Origin: Cyclobacteriaceae bacterium
GTDB taxonomy: Bacteria > Bacteroidota > Bacteroidia > Cytophagales > Cyclobacteriaceae
DNA: 64,000 nucleotides
Direction: 5' to 3'
NCBI GenBank assembly: GCA_025808415.1
Contig: CP075525.1
Span: forward strand, 1,473,501 to 1,537,500
Position numbers and translations under genes: made by a program. Of this stretch, positions 8,434 to 18,500 are shown one piece after another. Numbering within the stretch: the stretch's first letter is position 1; each line of letters opens with the position of its first letter. A model generated the notes under the pieces. It searched no databases. It was not told where the DNA came from and was given only the letters and a program-made list of their open reading frames with translations.

Positions 8434-9827
8434 GAGTCTTTACGGACAATGCTGGCGGTCATGGTGCCTTCACAAACAAGGGTATTGCCTACAAATGCAC
8501 GACCATACATTTTTGCAATACCACGCTTAATCGGTACAACCAGGTCGCACTGGATAACCAGGGTATCACCGGGCAACACCATTTTCCTAAACCTGAAATT
8601 TTCGATGCCCAAAAAATATGTCCAGTAATTTTCCGGATCGGGCACGGTGTTCATCACCAGAATACCACCAATTTGTGCCATGGCCTCCACCTGTAATACA
8701 CCCGGCATTACCGGGTTGCCCGGGAAGTGCCCCTGGAAGAAAGGTTCGTTGGCGGTAACGTTTTTTACCCCGGCTACACTCTCGTTGTCCAGGTAAATAA
8801 TCTTATCAATCAATAGAAATGGGTAACGGTGCGGAAGCGTTTGCCTGATTTTGTTGATGTCCATTACCGGGGGAAGATTGGGGTTGTATTTTGGTCTTCC
8901 TTTTTTGTCGGCTTCGGCCATTGCCTTTTTCAGTTTTTTGGCAAAGGCCACATTGGCCGCATGGCCGGGGCGGGCTGCCAGCACTTGTGCTTTCAATGGC
9001 CTTCCGGCAAGGGCTAAGTCCCCAACAATGTCCAGCAGTTTGTGTCGGGCAGGTTCGTTTTTGTACCGAAGCTCAATATTGTTTAGGATGCCTTCGTGTT
9101 TCACGGAAACCTTAGGTTTACCAAGCATTTTGGCAATGTTGGACAACTCATCTTCTTTCACTACGCGATCAACAATAACAATAGCGTTGTTCAAATCACC
9201 ACCCCGGATAAGGTTGTTCTTGTAGAGCATCTCCAGTTCATGCAAAAAACAGAAGGTGCGGCATGACGCTATTTCTTTTTCAAACTGGCGGATGTCGGTA
9301 ATGGAAGCATGCTGGCTGCCCAGTACCGGTGAGTTGTAATCGATCATTACCGTAACACGGTAGTCATCGAGGGGAAGGGCTGCAATTTCAACGTTGCGTG
9401 CAGTCTCGCGGTAGAATAAGGGTTCCTGCACTTCGAAAAAATCGCGCAACGCATTTTGTTCTTCTGCGCCTGCTGTCTTTAAGGTTTCAACAAACTGGAT
9501 GGAACTGCCATCCATAATGGGGCACTCGGGGCCATCGATCTGGATAAGCACGTTATCGAGTTCTAAGCCTACCAGGGCAGCGAGCGTATGCTCAATGGTG
9601 CTTACACGGGCACCACTTTGTTCGATGGTAGTTCCCCTGGAAACGTCTACTACATTGTCACAGTCGGCATCGATAACCGGTGAACCGGGCAAATCAATAC
9701 GTTGGAATTTTATTCCATGGTTGGGTTTGGCCGGTAAAAAAGTAACATTGGTTTTGGCACCGGTATGGAGCCCCACGCCCGAAAGCGACACTGATTTCTC
9801 AATGGTTTGTTGTTTAATATTCTGCAT
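8430..9827 (-). CDS. lpxC/fabZ: bifunctional LpxC deacetylase / FabZ dehydratase
   Basis: A natural fusion common in Bacteroidota. Residues 1-300 are LpxC, the zinc-dependent UDP-3-O-acyl-GlcNAc deacetylase that commits to lipid A: zinc ligands are the His of STIEHTLAAL (about 80) and the His and Asp of RHKLLDIVGD. Residues from about 320 are FabZ, the 3-hydroxyacyl-ACP dehydratase of fatty acid elongation, with LPHRYPFLLID and the catalytic stretch GHFPGNPVMPGVLQVEAMAQ. The ATG at 9827 (MQNIKQQTIEKS) is preferred; an in-frame ATG at 9848 would add seven residues. Joining the two activities may balance lipid A and fatty acid synthesis (inference). Confidence 0.96.
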   Translation of the reverse strand: MQNIKQQTIEKSVSLSGVGLHTGAKTNVTFLPAKPNHGIKFQRIDLPGSPVIDADCDNVVDVSRGTTIEQSGARVSTIEHTLAALVGLELDNVLIQIDGPECPIMDGSSIQFVETLKTAGAEEQNALRDFFEVQEPLFYRETARNVEIAALPLDDYRVTVMIDYNSPVLGSQHASITDIRQFEKEIASCRTFCFLHELEMLYKNNLIRGGDLNNAIVIVDRVVKEDELSNIAKMLGKPKVSVKHEGILNNIELRYKNEPARHKLLDIVGDLALAGRPLKAQVLAARPGHAANVAFAKKLKKAMAEADKKGRPKYNPNLPPVMDINKIRQTLPHRYPFLLIDKIIYLDNESVAGVKNVTANEPFFQGHFPGNPVMPGVLQVEAMAQIGGILVMNTVPDPENYWTYFLGIENFRFRKMVLPGDTLVIQCDLVVPIKRGIAKMYGRAFVGNTLVCEGTMTASIVRKDS

Positions 9828-9932
9828 GCTTTGCGTAAAAGATGGCAAATTTAACCCTGAAATGGGGGATAATCCAAACCGCTTAAAATGGGCGCCTGAT
9901 TGGGGCTAATTGCAGTTATTTGGGCTAACCCT

Positions 9933-11009
9933 TTACAGGTTTGCCTGATTTTGGCCAACAGGGGTCTCTTGTTGAAACTGCTGGACCATTTTCTCCAATT
10001 GCCTGAGGCGGTCGTTCAGGTCGGGAAGTTGTTTAAACACCGCATACGACCGGAAATAATCTTTTACGTCAAACACAGGGTACCCGATCAGTTTTTGCCC
10101 CTCCTCTTTGATCGATTTGGAGATGCCGCCCTGTGCGCCAATGCTGGTGTTGTTGGCAATAACCAGGTGCCCGGCAATGCCCACCTGCCCGGCTATAACG
10201 CAATGCTCGCCTAACTTAGTGGAGCCGGAAATTCCTGTCTGGGCTGCGATAACTGTGTTCTTGCCTACCTCAACATTATGGGCAATCTGGATAAGGTTAT
10301 CCAGCTTTACGCCCTTGCGGATGATTGTTGAATCGCCATACATGGTGGCGCAATCAATTACCGTGTTGGCGCCAATAACCACATCGTCTTCAATAACCAC
10401 GTTGCCCATTTGAGGAATCGATTTATACGTCCCATCACTCTGCGGGGCAAAGCCAAAACCATCGCTGCCGATTACTGTACCGGCATGGATGACACAGTTG
10501 CTACCGATTTTCGTATCGGCATACAGTTTTACATTTGGGTGGAGTATGACATTGTCGCCAATTATAACATTGTCGCCCACAAAAACATGCGGGTAAATCT
10601 TCACATTATCACCAACCTTAACATTGTTGCCGATGTACGAGAAGGCACCGCGGTAGCTATTTTTCCCAACTACACTTTTGCTTCCGATAAAACTGGGTTC
10701 TTCAATACCGGTTTTCTGAAAGCTCATCATCTTATGGTATTCTTCCAGTAAAAGTGTAAAGCTGTTATAGGGATCGGCAACTAAAATAAGTGTTGACTTG
10801 ATCTCCTTACGGGGAACAAACTCTTTGCTAACAATAACAGCCGATGCTTGTGTGGTATAGATGTACTGTTCGTACTTGGGGTTTGACAAGAAGGCGATCT
10901 GGCCCGGCCTGGCGTCCTGGATTTTGGCCAACATATTTATTTTACCCTGGCCATCGCCCTTTACCTCGCCACCCAACAAGGCGGCTATCTGGCTAATCGT
11001 AAATTCCAT
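9933..11009 (-). CDS. lpxD: UDP-3-O-acylglucosamine N-acyltransferase LpxD
   Basis: A 358-residue LpxD, third step of lipid A synthesis. An N-terminal uridine-binding domain (1-100) precedes a left-handed beta helix of hexapeptide repeats (about 105-320), and the C-terminus ends in a helix ([13 protein letters not shown]). The catalytic histidine is in [11 protein letters not shown], preceded by the family stretch DGFGFAP. It is the first gene of the lipid A operon, with 105 nt before the lpxC start. The leader upstream carries a possible -7 box. Confidence 0.96.
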   Translation of the reverse strand: MEFTISQIAALLGGEVKGDGQGKINMLAKIQDARPGQIAFLSNPKYEQYIYTTQASAVIVSKEFVPRKEIKSTLILVADPYNSFTLLLEEYHKMMSFQKTGIEEPSFIGSKSVVGKNSYRGAFSYIGNNVKVGDNVKIYPHVFVGDNVIIGDNVILHPNVKLYADTKIGSNCVIHAGTVIGSDGFGFAPQSDGTYKSIPQMGNVVIEDDVVIGANTVIDCATMYGDSTIIRKGVKLDNLIQIAHNVEVGKNTVIAAQTGISGSTKLGEHCVIAGQVGIAGHLVIANNTSIGAQGGISKSIKEEGQKLIGYPVFDVKDYFRSYAVFKQLPDLNDRLRQLEKMVQQFQQETPVGQNQANL

Positions 11010-11055
11010 GGATTGATCGGGTCAGGTGTCAATGGTCATTTAAAATTCCGGACGT

Positions 11056-12282
11056 TTACAAATATACATTTTTAGGCCAGCAGAGGTAGTTTTTTTTAAC
11101 GATTTTGCTAATGGCCTTTATGCTTGGGAGGTCCGATGCCTGCGCGATGTCCAACACTTCGCCTGTTTTCATCAGTATGTTTATTTTCTGGCCCTCCGTA
11201 TAGGCTTCATTGGTCACTACCCCGTGCGAGAACAGGTAATGGGATTCAATCCGTAGGGTGCCGTATGCTTTGGCAATACCTGCCCTTACTTTTTCAACCT
11301 GTGTTTTTTTAATTGGTTCGTTGCTCAGCATTACCTGGAATAACCTGCGCTCATACAGCATAGCCGATAAGGTGGCCAGTAAAAAATCCGCATGGTTCAA
11401 CCAAAACTTTACAGCACCCCAGATATCCTGATCGTCCAGCCGTCCGAATAACTTAAGGGTGTCCGGGTTGTCCCTGAAATCACTAAGCGCGATGTTATGC
11501 CTGAGAAAAAAGGCGAGGGCTTCACTGGCCGGAACATTTTCCCCAGCCTTTACCAGGTGCTGGGCGCGCCTGATCAGGTTAACCACCATGCGTTCGGCAC
11601 TTACGGTTGTTTTATGCAGGTACACCTGCCAGTACATGAGCCTTCGGGCATTCAAAAAATTTTCAATGCTGTAAATGCCTTTTTCCTCCACCACCAGTTG
11701 GTTGTTATGCACGGTAAGCATGGCCACAATACGGTCAACACCAATAGTACCTTCAGGCACGCCACTAAAAAAACAATCGCGAAGAAGATAATCCAGGCGG
11801 TCGATATCCAACTGGCTGGCGATAAGTTGATGGAAGAATTTGCGGTTGTAACTATTTTGAAAAATTTTCAAGGCAAGGGTTAGCGCGCCATTAAATTCAT
11901 TGTTGAGCGCTTGCATAAACAGGTAAGAAATACTTTCATGCTTAATTCCCGTCAACAACGAATCTTCGAGTGCATGTGAAAAAGGTCCATGCCCGATGTC
12001 GTGCAACAACACGGCAATTAGCGAGGCTTCATACTCATCTTCACTAATCTGTACACCTTTTGCACGTAGGCTGTCCAACACCGTTCCCATCAGGTGCATG
12101 GCGCCCAACGCATGTTGAAATCGGGTATGCTGGGCCGATGGATAAACGAAGTCGGTAAGGCCCAATTGCTTGATGTGGCGCAACCGCTGAAACCAGGGGT
12201 GTTGGATAATATCGAAAATTAATTCACCCGGGATTTTGATAAATCCGTATACCGGATCGTTGATTATTTTCTTTTTGTTCAA
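11056..12282 (-). CDS. HD-domain phosphohydrolase (dNTPase-like)
   Basis: A 408-residue HD-superfamily protein. The metal-binding histidines and aspartate appear in QHTRFQHALGAMHLM and in VLLHDIGHGPFSHALE, with a later QLDIDRLDYLLRD that supplies the last metal aspartate. This order is that of deoxynucleotide triphosphate triphosphohydrolase relatives such as YwfO/SAMHD1-like proteins. Substrate is not fixed by sequence. The gene lies head to head with porX, 40 nt between start codons, and its 3' end sits 46 nt before lpxD on the same strand. Confidence 0.85.
   Translation of the reverse strand: MNKKKIINDPVYGFIKIPGELIFDIIQHPWFQRLRHIKQLGLTDFVYPSAQHTRFQHALGAMHLMGTVLDSLRAKGVQISEDEYEASLIAVLLHDIGHGPFSHALEDSLLTGIKHESISYLFMQALNNEFNGALTLALKIFQNSYNRKFFHQLIASQLDIDRLDYLLRDCFFSGVPEGTIGVDRIVAMLTVHNNQLVVEEKGIYSIENFLNARRLMYWQVYLHKTTVSAERMVVNLIRRAQHLVKAGENVPASEALAFFLRHNIALSDFRDNPDTLKLFGRLDDQDIWGAVKFWLNHADFLLATLSAMLYERRLFQVMLSNEPIKKTQVEKVRAGIAKAYGTLRIESHYLFSHGVVTNEAYTEGQKINILMKTGEVLDIAQASDLPSIKAISKIVKKNYLCWPKNVYL
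11059..11066 (-). promoter_or_regulatory. candidate -7 element for lpxD
   Basis: The minus strand reads TATATTTG, an exact TAnnTTTG match, 49 nt upstream of the lpxD start and just before the end of the HD-domain gene. No clear TTTG lies at the -33 distance. Confidence 0.35.
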
Positions 12283-12322
12283 GAGAGCGTTTGATATTCT
12301 TTACCTTAGTGAAAATTTTGTT

Positions 12323-13885
12323 ATGCAAAGATATAGCATTTTGTGGGCAGACGATGAGATAGACTTGCTCAAGCCTCATATTCTTTTTCTGGAGCAACGT
12401 GGGTATGATATAACACCGGTAAATAACGGTTCGGATGCTGTGGAGCTTAGCCAGGGCAAACATTTTGATGTTGTGTTTTTAGATGAGAACATGCCGGGAT
12501 TATCGGGGTTGGAAGCCCTGGACCAGATAAAAAGCAATAAGCCTAATCTTCCGGTGGTGATGATTACCAAGAACGAGGAAGAACACATCATGGAAGAAGC
12601 CATTGGCTCGCAGATAGCCGACTACCTGATAAAGCCGCTTAACCCCAATCAGATTTTACTTTCGGTTAAAAAAATACTTGATAACAAAAGGCTCATCATC
12701 GAAAAAACCAACCTTTCTTACCAGCAGGAGTTTCGCAAGATAAGCATGGCCTTTATGGATGATATGAACCACGAACAATGGGCCGACATCTATAAAAAAC
12801 TGGTGCATTGGGAACTTCAACTCGATCAATCCGACAACGAAGATATGCGCGAGGTATTGGAAGCGCAGAAGACGGAAGCCAACGCCAACTTTGCCAAATT
12901 TGTCATCCGCAATTATGACAAATGGCTCAACGATGCCAATGCCGATAAGCCATTGCTTTCCCATCAACTATTAAAACGAAAAGTTTTTCCATGGTTAGGA
13001 AAGGAAAGCCCGGTCTTTCTGGTGGTGATTGATAACCTGCGTTTCGATCAGTGGAAAATGATCGAACCGATCATTGACGATTATTTTAATGTTGAACAAG
13101 AAGAGACTTATTACTCCATACTGCCAACGACAACCGCCTACTCACGGAACGCTATTTTTTCAGGGTCATTGCCAAGCGAAATGGCCAAAAGCCATCCCGA
13201 CCTTTGGGTGGGCGAAGATGAGGACGAGGGGAAAAATAATTTTGAGGATGAGTTCCTGGGCAAGCAACTCCGGAAAAATAACATCAACGTAAAATTCTCT
13301 TACCATAAAATCAAAAACCTGGAGCAGGGACGAGCCCTGGCCGACACGGTTTCCAACCTGTTTCAGAATAATTTTAATGTAATCGTTTACAACTTTGTTG
13401 ACATGCTTTCGCATGCCCGTACCGACATGGCCATGATCCGCGAACTGGCCCCGGACGAATCGGCCTATCGGTCCATAACCCGCTCGTGGTTTATCCACTC
13501 GCCATTATTTGAGATTTTAAAAACCATTGCCGAACGAAAAGCAAAAGTGATCATTACTACCGATCATGGAACCATACGCGTAAAACGGCCTTTTAAAATT
13601 GTAGGCGACCGGAACGTAAATACAAACCTGCGCTACAAACAGGGAAAGAACTTAAATTTTGAAGGGGGTAAGGTAATGGAAGTGTCGAAGCCCGAGCGGC
13701 TTTTCCTCCCAAAAATGAATGTATCCACCTCGTATGTTTTTGCCATCGAGGATCAGTTCTTCGCCTATCCTAACAATTACAATTACTACGTGAATTTTTA
13801 TAAAGATACTTTTCAGCATGGGGGGGTAAGCCTGGAAGAAATGATTATCCCTATAATTTTCCTAAATTCGAAAAATGTATCCTGA
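12323..13885 (+). CDS. porX: T9SS response regulator PorX (receiver + PglZ domain)
   Basis: A 520-residue protein matching PorX, the response regulator that with PorY controls the type IX secretion system. The receiver domain (1-120) has the acidic pair ADDE near 9-12, the phospho-acceptor Asp54 in FLDENMPG and Lys104 in LIKPLN. After a helical linker, the PglZ domain of the alkaline phosphatase superfamily has metal-site motifs VVIDNLRFDQW, the threonine cluster PTTTAYSRN, NFVDMLSH and TTDHGT. PorX from Porphyromonas has been reported to hydrolyse cyclic and linear oligonucleotides. The ATG at 12323 gives the known length; an upstream in-frame start would add 29 residues that enter the divergent gene. 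tsaE follows with an 11-nt overlap. Confidence 0.93.
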   Translation: MQRYSILWADDEIDLLKPHILFLEQRGYDITPVNNGSDAVELSQGKHFDVVFLDENMPGLSGLEALDQIKSNKPNLPVVMITKNEEEHIMEEAIGSQIADYLIKPLNPNQILLSVKKILDNKRLIIEKTNLSYQQEFRKISMAFMDDMNHEQWADIYKKLVHWELQLDQSDNEDMREVLEAQKTEANANFAKFVIRNYDKWLNDANADKPLLSHQLLKRKVFPWLGKESPVFLVVIDNLRFDQWKMIEPIIDDYFNVEQEETYYSILPTTTAYSRNAIFSGSLPSEMAKSHPDLWVGEDEDEGKNNFEDEFLGKQLRKNNINVKFSYHKIKNLEQGRALADTVSNLFQNNFNVIVYNFVDMLSHARTDMAMIRELAPDESAYRSITRSWFIHSPLFEILKTIAERKAKVIITTDHGTIRVKRPFKIVGDRNVNTNLRYKQGKNLNFEGGKVMEVSKPERLFLPKMNVSTSYVFAIEDQFFAYPNNYNYYVNFYKDTFQHGGVSLEEMIIPIIFLNSKNVS

Positions 13886-14324
13886 CGTGCGCGTACACCC
13901 TGTTGAGTTTTCCCGGGTATCCCTTACTGAACTGGACACCGTGGCCGGTGAATTATTGAAGCAGTTGGGTGACGTAAAAGTTTGCGTTTTAAAGGGCGAA
14001 ATGGGTTCAGGAAAAACAACATTGATAAAGGCCATCGGCAGGGCACTGCAGGTGGAGGATACCATGGGCAGTCCTACTTTTTCGCTGGTAAACGAGTACC
14101 AAACCCTATCAGGTAAGAAAATTTACCATTTTGATCTGTACCGGTTAAAATCTGTTCACGAAGCTGTTGATATAGGTGTGGAAGAATACTTTTATTCCGG
14201 TGCGTATTGCTTTGTGGAGTGGCCTGAAAAAATTTATTCCTTATTGCCTGAAGTGTATGGTGAAATAAGGATTGCCGTAGAAGACGAAAAACATCGGAAT
14301 ATACAATTGTTGATCCATGGCTGA
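13875..14324 (+). CDS. tsaE: tRNA threonylcarbamoyladenosine biosynthesis ATPase TsaE
   Basis: A 149-residue P-loop ATPase with Walker A GEMGSGKTTL near residue 41, followed by GSPTFSLVNEY and YHFDLYRL, both typical of TsaE, and FVEWPEK near 116. TsaE works with TsaB and TsaD in making the t6A modification of tRNAs that read ANN codons. It overlaps porX by 11 nt at the 5' end and the alanine dehydrogenase by 8 nt at the 3' end, so the three genes form one translationally coupled unit. Confidence 0.95.
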   Translation: MYPDVRVHPVEFSRVSLTELDTVAGELLKQLGDVKVCVLKGEMGSGKTTLIKAIGRALQVEDTMGSPTFSLVNEYQTLSGKKIYHFDLYRLKSVHEAVDIGVEEYFYSGAYCFVEWPEKIYSLLPEVYGEIRIAVEDEKHRNIQLLIHG

Positions 14325-15540
14325 AAAGAAAAAAAGTGGATTTGAAACCCTGGCACGGGCAAGCCTGGCCCCACAGGAGCAACTGATGGCCGTTAAAAAA
14401 GGAAAGCATTCTTTTTTTATCGGCCTGCCTCGGGAAATTTCATTGCAGGAAAACCGCATAACCCTTACACCCGATGCCGTAGCCTTGTTGGTAAACAACG
14501 GTCATGAGATTTGGGTTGAAACAAAAGCCGGGGTGGGCTCGAAATTCAGCGATCAGCAATACAGTGAAGCGGGTGCGAAAATTGTATTCTCACCGCAGGA
14601 AGTTTATAAAGCAGATGTTATCCTGAAAATTGAACCACCTACGCTGGATGAAATTGAATTGATGCACCCCGGGCAAACTTTGATCTCTGCCCTTCAACTC
14701 GGGCATTTGCAGCAGGAGTTTATCCAGGCTATGGTAAAGAAAAAAATTATTGCATTGGCCTACGAGTTTATTGAAGATAAAGTGGGTGGAATGCCCATTG
14801 TGCGGGCCATGAGTGAAATTGCCGGTAGCAGCGTTATGCTTATAGCCGCTGAGTACCTGAGTACAGCGAACAATGGGAAAGGTGTTATCCTTGGAGGAAT
14901 CACCGGTGTGCCACCTACAAAGGTTGTTATTATAGGTGCGGGCACCGTGGCGGAGTATTCTGCACGGGCAGCACTGGGCATGGGTGCTGATGTTCAGATA
15001 TTCGATAATCACCTTTATAAGTTAAGAAGGATCAAGCACCTGCTAAGCCACCAGGTCTATACGTCCACCATCGATACACTTACGTTAAGTGAATCATTGA
15101 AAACAGCTGATGTGGTAATTGGAGCTTTACGGGCCGAAAAAGGCAGGGCACGTATTGTGATTACCGAAGAAATGGTTAGTAAAATGCGCCCCGATTCGTT
15201 GATAATTGATTTAAGTATTGATCAGGGCGGCTGCGCAGAAACGTCCGAGATAACCACGTTAAAGAAACCAGTGTTCAGGAAGTTTGATGTAATCCATTAC
15301 TGTGTGCCCAATGTGGCTTCCCGTGTTGCCCACACGGCTACTACTGCGTTAAGCAATATTTTTACACCAACTATTTTGCGCGCTGCCGAAGAGGGCGGGG
15401 TTGAGCAAATGATCTATTCATCAAATTGGTTTATGAAAGGGGTTTATACCTTTAAGGGAAACCTGACCAATGAGGCTGTAGCCCGAAAGTTTGGAATGAA
15501 GTTCAAAAATATTGAGTTGATTGTTGCAGCAAGATTTTAG
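14317..15540 (+). CDS. ald: alanine dehydrogenase
   Basis: A 407-residue NAD-dependent dehydrogenase of the alanine dehydrogenase/transhydrogenase (AlaDH/PNT) family, which interconverts alanine with pyruvate and ammonia. The N-terminal domain contains GLPREISLQENRITLTPDAV with the substrate-binding basic residues, and the Rossmann domain has VVIIGAGTVAEYSARAALGMGA. A 35-residue charged N-terminal extension precedes the usual family start, as seen in Bacteroidota members. It is the third gene of the porX-tsaE-ald unit and begins inside tsaE. Saccharopine dehydrogenase-like relatives are possible alternatives, but the motif set fits alanine dehydrogenase best. Confidence 0.85.
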   Translation: MAEKKKSGFETLARASLAPQEQLMAVKKGKHSFFIGLPREISLQENRITLTPDAVALLVNNGHEIWVETKAGVGSKFSDQQYSEAGAKIVFSPQEVYKADVILKIEPPTLDEIELMHPGQTLISALQLGHLQQEFIQAMVKKKIIALAYEFIEDKVGGMPIVRAMSEIAGSSVMLIAAEYLSTANNGKGVILGGITGVPPTKVVIIGAGTVAEYSARAALGMGADVQIFDNHLYKLRRIKHLLSHQVYTSTIDTLTLSESLKTADVVIGALRAEKGRARIVITEEMVSKMRPDSLIIDLSIDQGGCAETSEITTLKKPVFRKFDVIHYCVPNVASRVAHTATTALSNIFTPTILRAAEEGGVEQMIYSSNWFMKGVYTFKGNLTNEAVARKFGMKFKNIELIVAARF

Positions 15541-15618
15541 GGGTCATTTCAAAAAAATTTCTCTTGTCCTTGAAATGTCCGCAGTGACATAAGAATCAAG
15601 TATTTTGAAATCTTTTCT

Positions 15619-15772
15619 AGAAGCCATCTCAAAAATACAATTATTGAAACCACAGAGCACACAAAGGTCTGCACTAAGGGCACAAAGCATTACAATTCAG
15701 CAGCTTCTTCTTTGTTAATGCTGTGCTTTCTTCGTGCCCTTAGTGGTTAAACTTATTTTGTAGATGGCTTCT
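15619..15772. repeat. MITE-like palindromic element beside valS
   Basis: Terminal arms AGAAGCCATCTC (from 15619) and its reverse complement ending at 15772 enclose nested inverted arms with the units CACTAAGGGCACAAAG (about 15672-15687) and CTTCGTGCCCTTAGTG (about 15730-15745). The right edge overlaps the valS stop codon (15771-15773). No open frame is present. This explains most of the 230-nt gap between ald and valS. Confidence 0.7.
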
Positions 15773-18404
15773 ATTTTAATCGTTTCAAACTTTCTTCCAG
15801 TGCCTTTATTTTCGCTTCGGCATCGGCTTTCTTTTTGCGCTCGGCTTCAACTACTGCCGGTGGCGCACTGTTCACAAATTTTTCATTTTCCAGTTTTCGG
15901 GTAACGGAGTTCAAAAATCCTTTCTGGTAGTCAATATCTTTTAGGATTAGTTCCCGCTCTTTATCCACATCAATTTGCCCGCTTAACGGAATAAAAAACT
16001 CAGTTGACCTGATGATAAATCCAGATCCCTCCCCGGCAGTTCCGTTAAAAGCGATACTATCCAGGTTAGCCAACTTGGATATGATCGGCCAGAAATCTTT
16101 AATCAGGGATTGATCGCTTTTTACTACCAGGGATAATTTTTCTTTCGGTGAAATATTTTTTGCATTTCGTGTATTCCTGATCTCAGTAATAATCCCGAAA
16201 GCAAAAGCTGCATCGGATAAAATAAGCGGATCATGTGAGGATGCAGCAGGCCATGCGGCCACGATAATGCAATCTTTTTCTTTCCTTTCTTTTAGTTCAT
16301 GCCATAGTTCTTCGGTAATAAACGGCATAAACGGATGTAGGGCTTTTAGTAACGTTTCAAAAAAGGCAACAGTCTGTTCGTATGTTTTTAAGTCAATGGG
16401 TTTTCCAAACTCAGGCTTGATCATCTCCAGGTACCATGAGCAGAAGTCATCCCAAATTAACTTGTAAATGGTAAGCAGGGCGTCAGACATTCGGAACTTG
16501 CCGAAATGATCGTTAAGTTCCTGCAATGAATAATTTAATGTATTGGAAAACCATTGGATGGCCACCTGGTTTTCGCTGGGTTGTGGCAGGTTTTCAACCT
16601 GCCAACCTTTCACTAACCGGAAAGCATTCCATATTTTGTTGGCGAAGTTTCGGCCCTGTTCAACAAGTTTTTCATCGTATAGCAAATCGTTGCCTGCCGG
16701 TGAGCTGAAGAGCATGCCCGTACGTACGGCATCGGCCCCAAAATTTGCAATAAGGTCCAGCGGGTCGGGACTATTCCCCAACGACTTCGACATTTTGCGG
16801 CCTTGCTTATCACGCACAATACCGGTCAGGTAAACGTTTTTAAAGGGCTTTTCCTGGCGGTATTCATAACCGGCAATAATCATCCGGGCGACCCAAAAGA
16901 ATAGTATTTCAGGTGCCGTTACCAAATCGTTGGTGGGGTAGAAGTAATTTAAATCTTTGTTCCCCTTATTGGTGGGGTCTTTAAAAATGCTGGTATCAAA
17001 AACAGCAATCGGCCAAAGCCAGCTGGAGAACCACGTATCCAGCACGTCTTCATCCTGTTTTATTGCATCTTCGTTTAATGTAGGATTTTTGTCACTTAAT
17101 TGCTCGTAAGCCTCATCGCGAGATTTCGCCACTGCATAGCTGCCATCGGGTGCATACCAGGCCGGTATGCGATGCCCCCACCAAAGCTGACGGGAGATGC
17201 ACCAATCGCGTACGTTGGCCATCCAGTGGTGATAGGTGTTTTTGAATTTAGGCGGGATGAGTTGAACGTCATCGTTCATCACATGTTCCAGCGCTGGTTT
17301 GGTAATGGTGTCCATCTTTAAAAACCATTGCATGGACAAGCGTGGTTCAATTACGGCATCGGTGCGTTCGGAAAAACCAACATTGCTTTTGTACTCTTCA
17401 ACCTTTGCCAGGTTCCCACTTTCTTCCAGGAGTTTAATTATTTTTTTTCGCGCAATAAACCGGTCTTCACCAACCAAAATCCTGGCTTTGTTGCTGAGCG
17501 TACCGTCTTCATTCAAAATGTCAATAACTTCCAGGTTGTGCTTTCTTCCAAGTTCATAGTCATTAAGGTCGTGCGCTGGTGTTACTTTCAGGCACCCGGT
17601 ACCAAAATCCATCGTTACGTATTCATCTTCGATAATTGGAATAGCGCGGTTGATTAACGGGATCAACACCTTTTTCCCTTTCAGGTGTTTATAACGCTCA
17701 TCGTTCGGATTAATACAGATTGCCGTATCGGCCATGATGGTTTCCGGCCGAACGGTAGCAATGGTCACAAATTCATCGGGTGTTCCTTCAATTGAATATT
17801 TAATGTATACCAATTTTGACTGAACATCTTTATAGATTACCTCGTCATCCGACAAGGCTGTTTTTCCGGCAGGGTCCCAGTTCACCATGCGCATTCCACG
17901 GTAGATGTATCCTTTCCTGAAAAGATCAACAAATACATCAATAACGGCATCGTAATAGGCCGGGTCCATAGTGAACGTTGTGCGGTCCCAATCGCAGGAA
18001 GCTCCCAATTTTTTGAGCTGCTCAAGGATTATGCCGCCATACTTCTCTTTCCATTCCCAGGCATACTTCAAAAACTCATCGCGTGTAAGGTCCGATTTTT
18101 TGATTCCCTTCTCCCGGAGCATGGCCACCACCTTGGCTTCTGTAGCAATGGATGCATGGTCGGTGCCGGGAACCCAGCAGGCTTCTTTTCCCTCCATGCG
18201 TGCCTTGCGTATGAGTACATCCTGAATGGTATTATTGAGCATGTGGCCCATGTGTAATACACCCGTTACGTTTGGTGGTGGTATTACAATCGTAAAAGGC
18301 TCTTTACCGGGGTTAGGCTCGGCATGGAAAAAACCATTGGCCATCCAATGCTTATACCATTTTTCTTCTACTTCGCTGGGGTTGTATTTCGTTGACAGAG
18401 ACAT
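15771..18404 (-). CDS. valS: valyl-tRNA synthetase
   Basis: An 877-residue class I aminoacyl-tRNA synthetase that charges tRNA-Val. The HIGH-type motif is [16 protein letters not shown] near residues 44-59; the KMSKS loop is [13 protein letters not shown]. An editing (CP1) domain lies between them, and the last 70 residues form the charged coiled-coil arm typical of ValRS. The ATG at 18404 ([18 protein letters not shown]) is chosen: it fits the family N-terminus, and a good promoter at 18446-18477 would place transcription start downstream of the alternative ATG at 18476. The stop codon lies inside the right arm of the palindromic repeat at 15619-15772. Confidence 0.97.
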   Translation of the reverse strand: MSLSTKYNPSEVEEKWYKHWMANGFFHAEPNPGKEPFTIVIPPPNVTGVLHMGHMLNNTIQDVLIRKARMEGKEACWVPGTDHASIATEAKVVAMLREKGIKKSDLTRDEFLKYAWEWKEKYGGIILEQLKKLGASCDWDRTTFTMDPAYYDAVIDVFVDLFRKGYIYRGMRMVNWDPAGKTALSDDEVIYKDVQSKLVYIKYSIEGTPDEFVTIATVRPETIMADTAICINPNDERYKHLKGKKVLIPLINRAIPIIEDEYVTMDFGTGCLKVTPAHDLNDYELGRKHNLEVIDILNEDGTLSNKARILVGEDRFIARKKIIKLLEESGNLAKVEEYKSNVGFSERTDAVIEPRLSMQWFLKMDTITKPALEHVMNDDVQLIPPKFKNTYHHWMANVRDWCISRQLWWGHRIPAWYAPDGSYAVAKSRDEAYEQLSDKNPTLNEDAIKQDEDVLDTWFSSWLWPIAVFDTSIFKDPTNKGNKDLNYFYPTNDLVTAPEILFFWVARMIIAGYEYRQEKPFKNVYLTGIVRDKQGRKMSKSLGNSPDPLDLIANFGADAVRTGMLFSSPAGNDLLYDEKLVEQGRNFANKIWNAFRLVKGWQVENLPQPSENQVAIQWFSNTLNYSLQELNDHFGKFRMSDALLTIYKLIWDDFCSWYLEMIKPEFGKPIDLKTYEQTVAFFETLLKALHPFMPFITEELWHELKERKEKDCIIVAAWPAASSHDPLILSDAAFAFGIITEIRNTRNAKNISPKEKLSLVVKSDQSLIKDFWPIISKLANLDSIAFNGTAGEGSGFIIRSTEFFIPLSGQIDVDKERELILKDIDYQKGFLNSVTRKLENEKFVNSAPPAVVEAERKKKADAEAKIKALEESLKRLK

Positions 18405-18445
18405 GCTTACGTTTGATTCAAGACTTTGATGCCGAAAGGCAGGCG

Positions 18446-18477
18446 CAAAAATAAGGCTATGGGGTGCAGGTTCCAAG
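18446..18477 (-). promoter_or_regulatory. candidate promoter of valS
   Basis: On the minus strand, CTTG (18474-18477), a 20-nt spacer, then TATTTTTG (18446-18453), matching the Bacteroidota TTG / TAnnTTTG promoter. Expected transcription start is about 18439, 35 nt before the chosen valS ATG. Confidence 0.5.
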
Positions 18478-18500
18478 CCTTGTGTATTAGCCCTGTTAAA

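Noticed and set aside
9499..9909. 136-codon plus-strand frame antisense to lpxC
   Set aside because: Typical shadow of the well-supported lpxC/fabZ gene in another frame; no independent motif.
12290..12320. TTTG-N19-AAATTTTG as a promoter for porX
   Set aside because: Spacing fits, but the -7 box ends 2 nt before the porX ATG at 12323, so the transcript would start inside the coding region. It also lacks the first T of TAnnTTTG.
12236..13885. PglZ domain as sign of a BREX defence system
   Set aside because: The domain is fused to a receiver domain and matches PorX in order and length. No BrxL, PglX or other BREX genes are near.
18405..18476. 24-residue N-terminal extension of ValRS
   Set aside because: Does not fit the ValRS N-terminus and lies at or upstream of the predicted transcription start.
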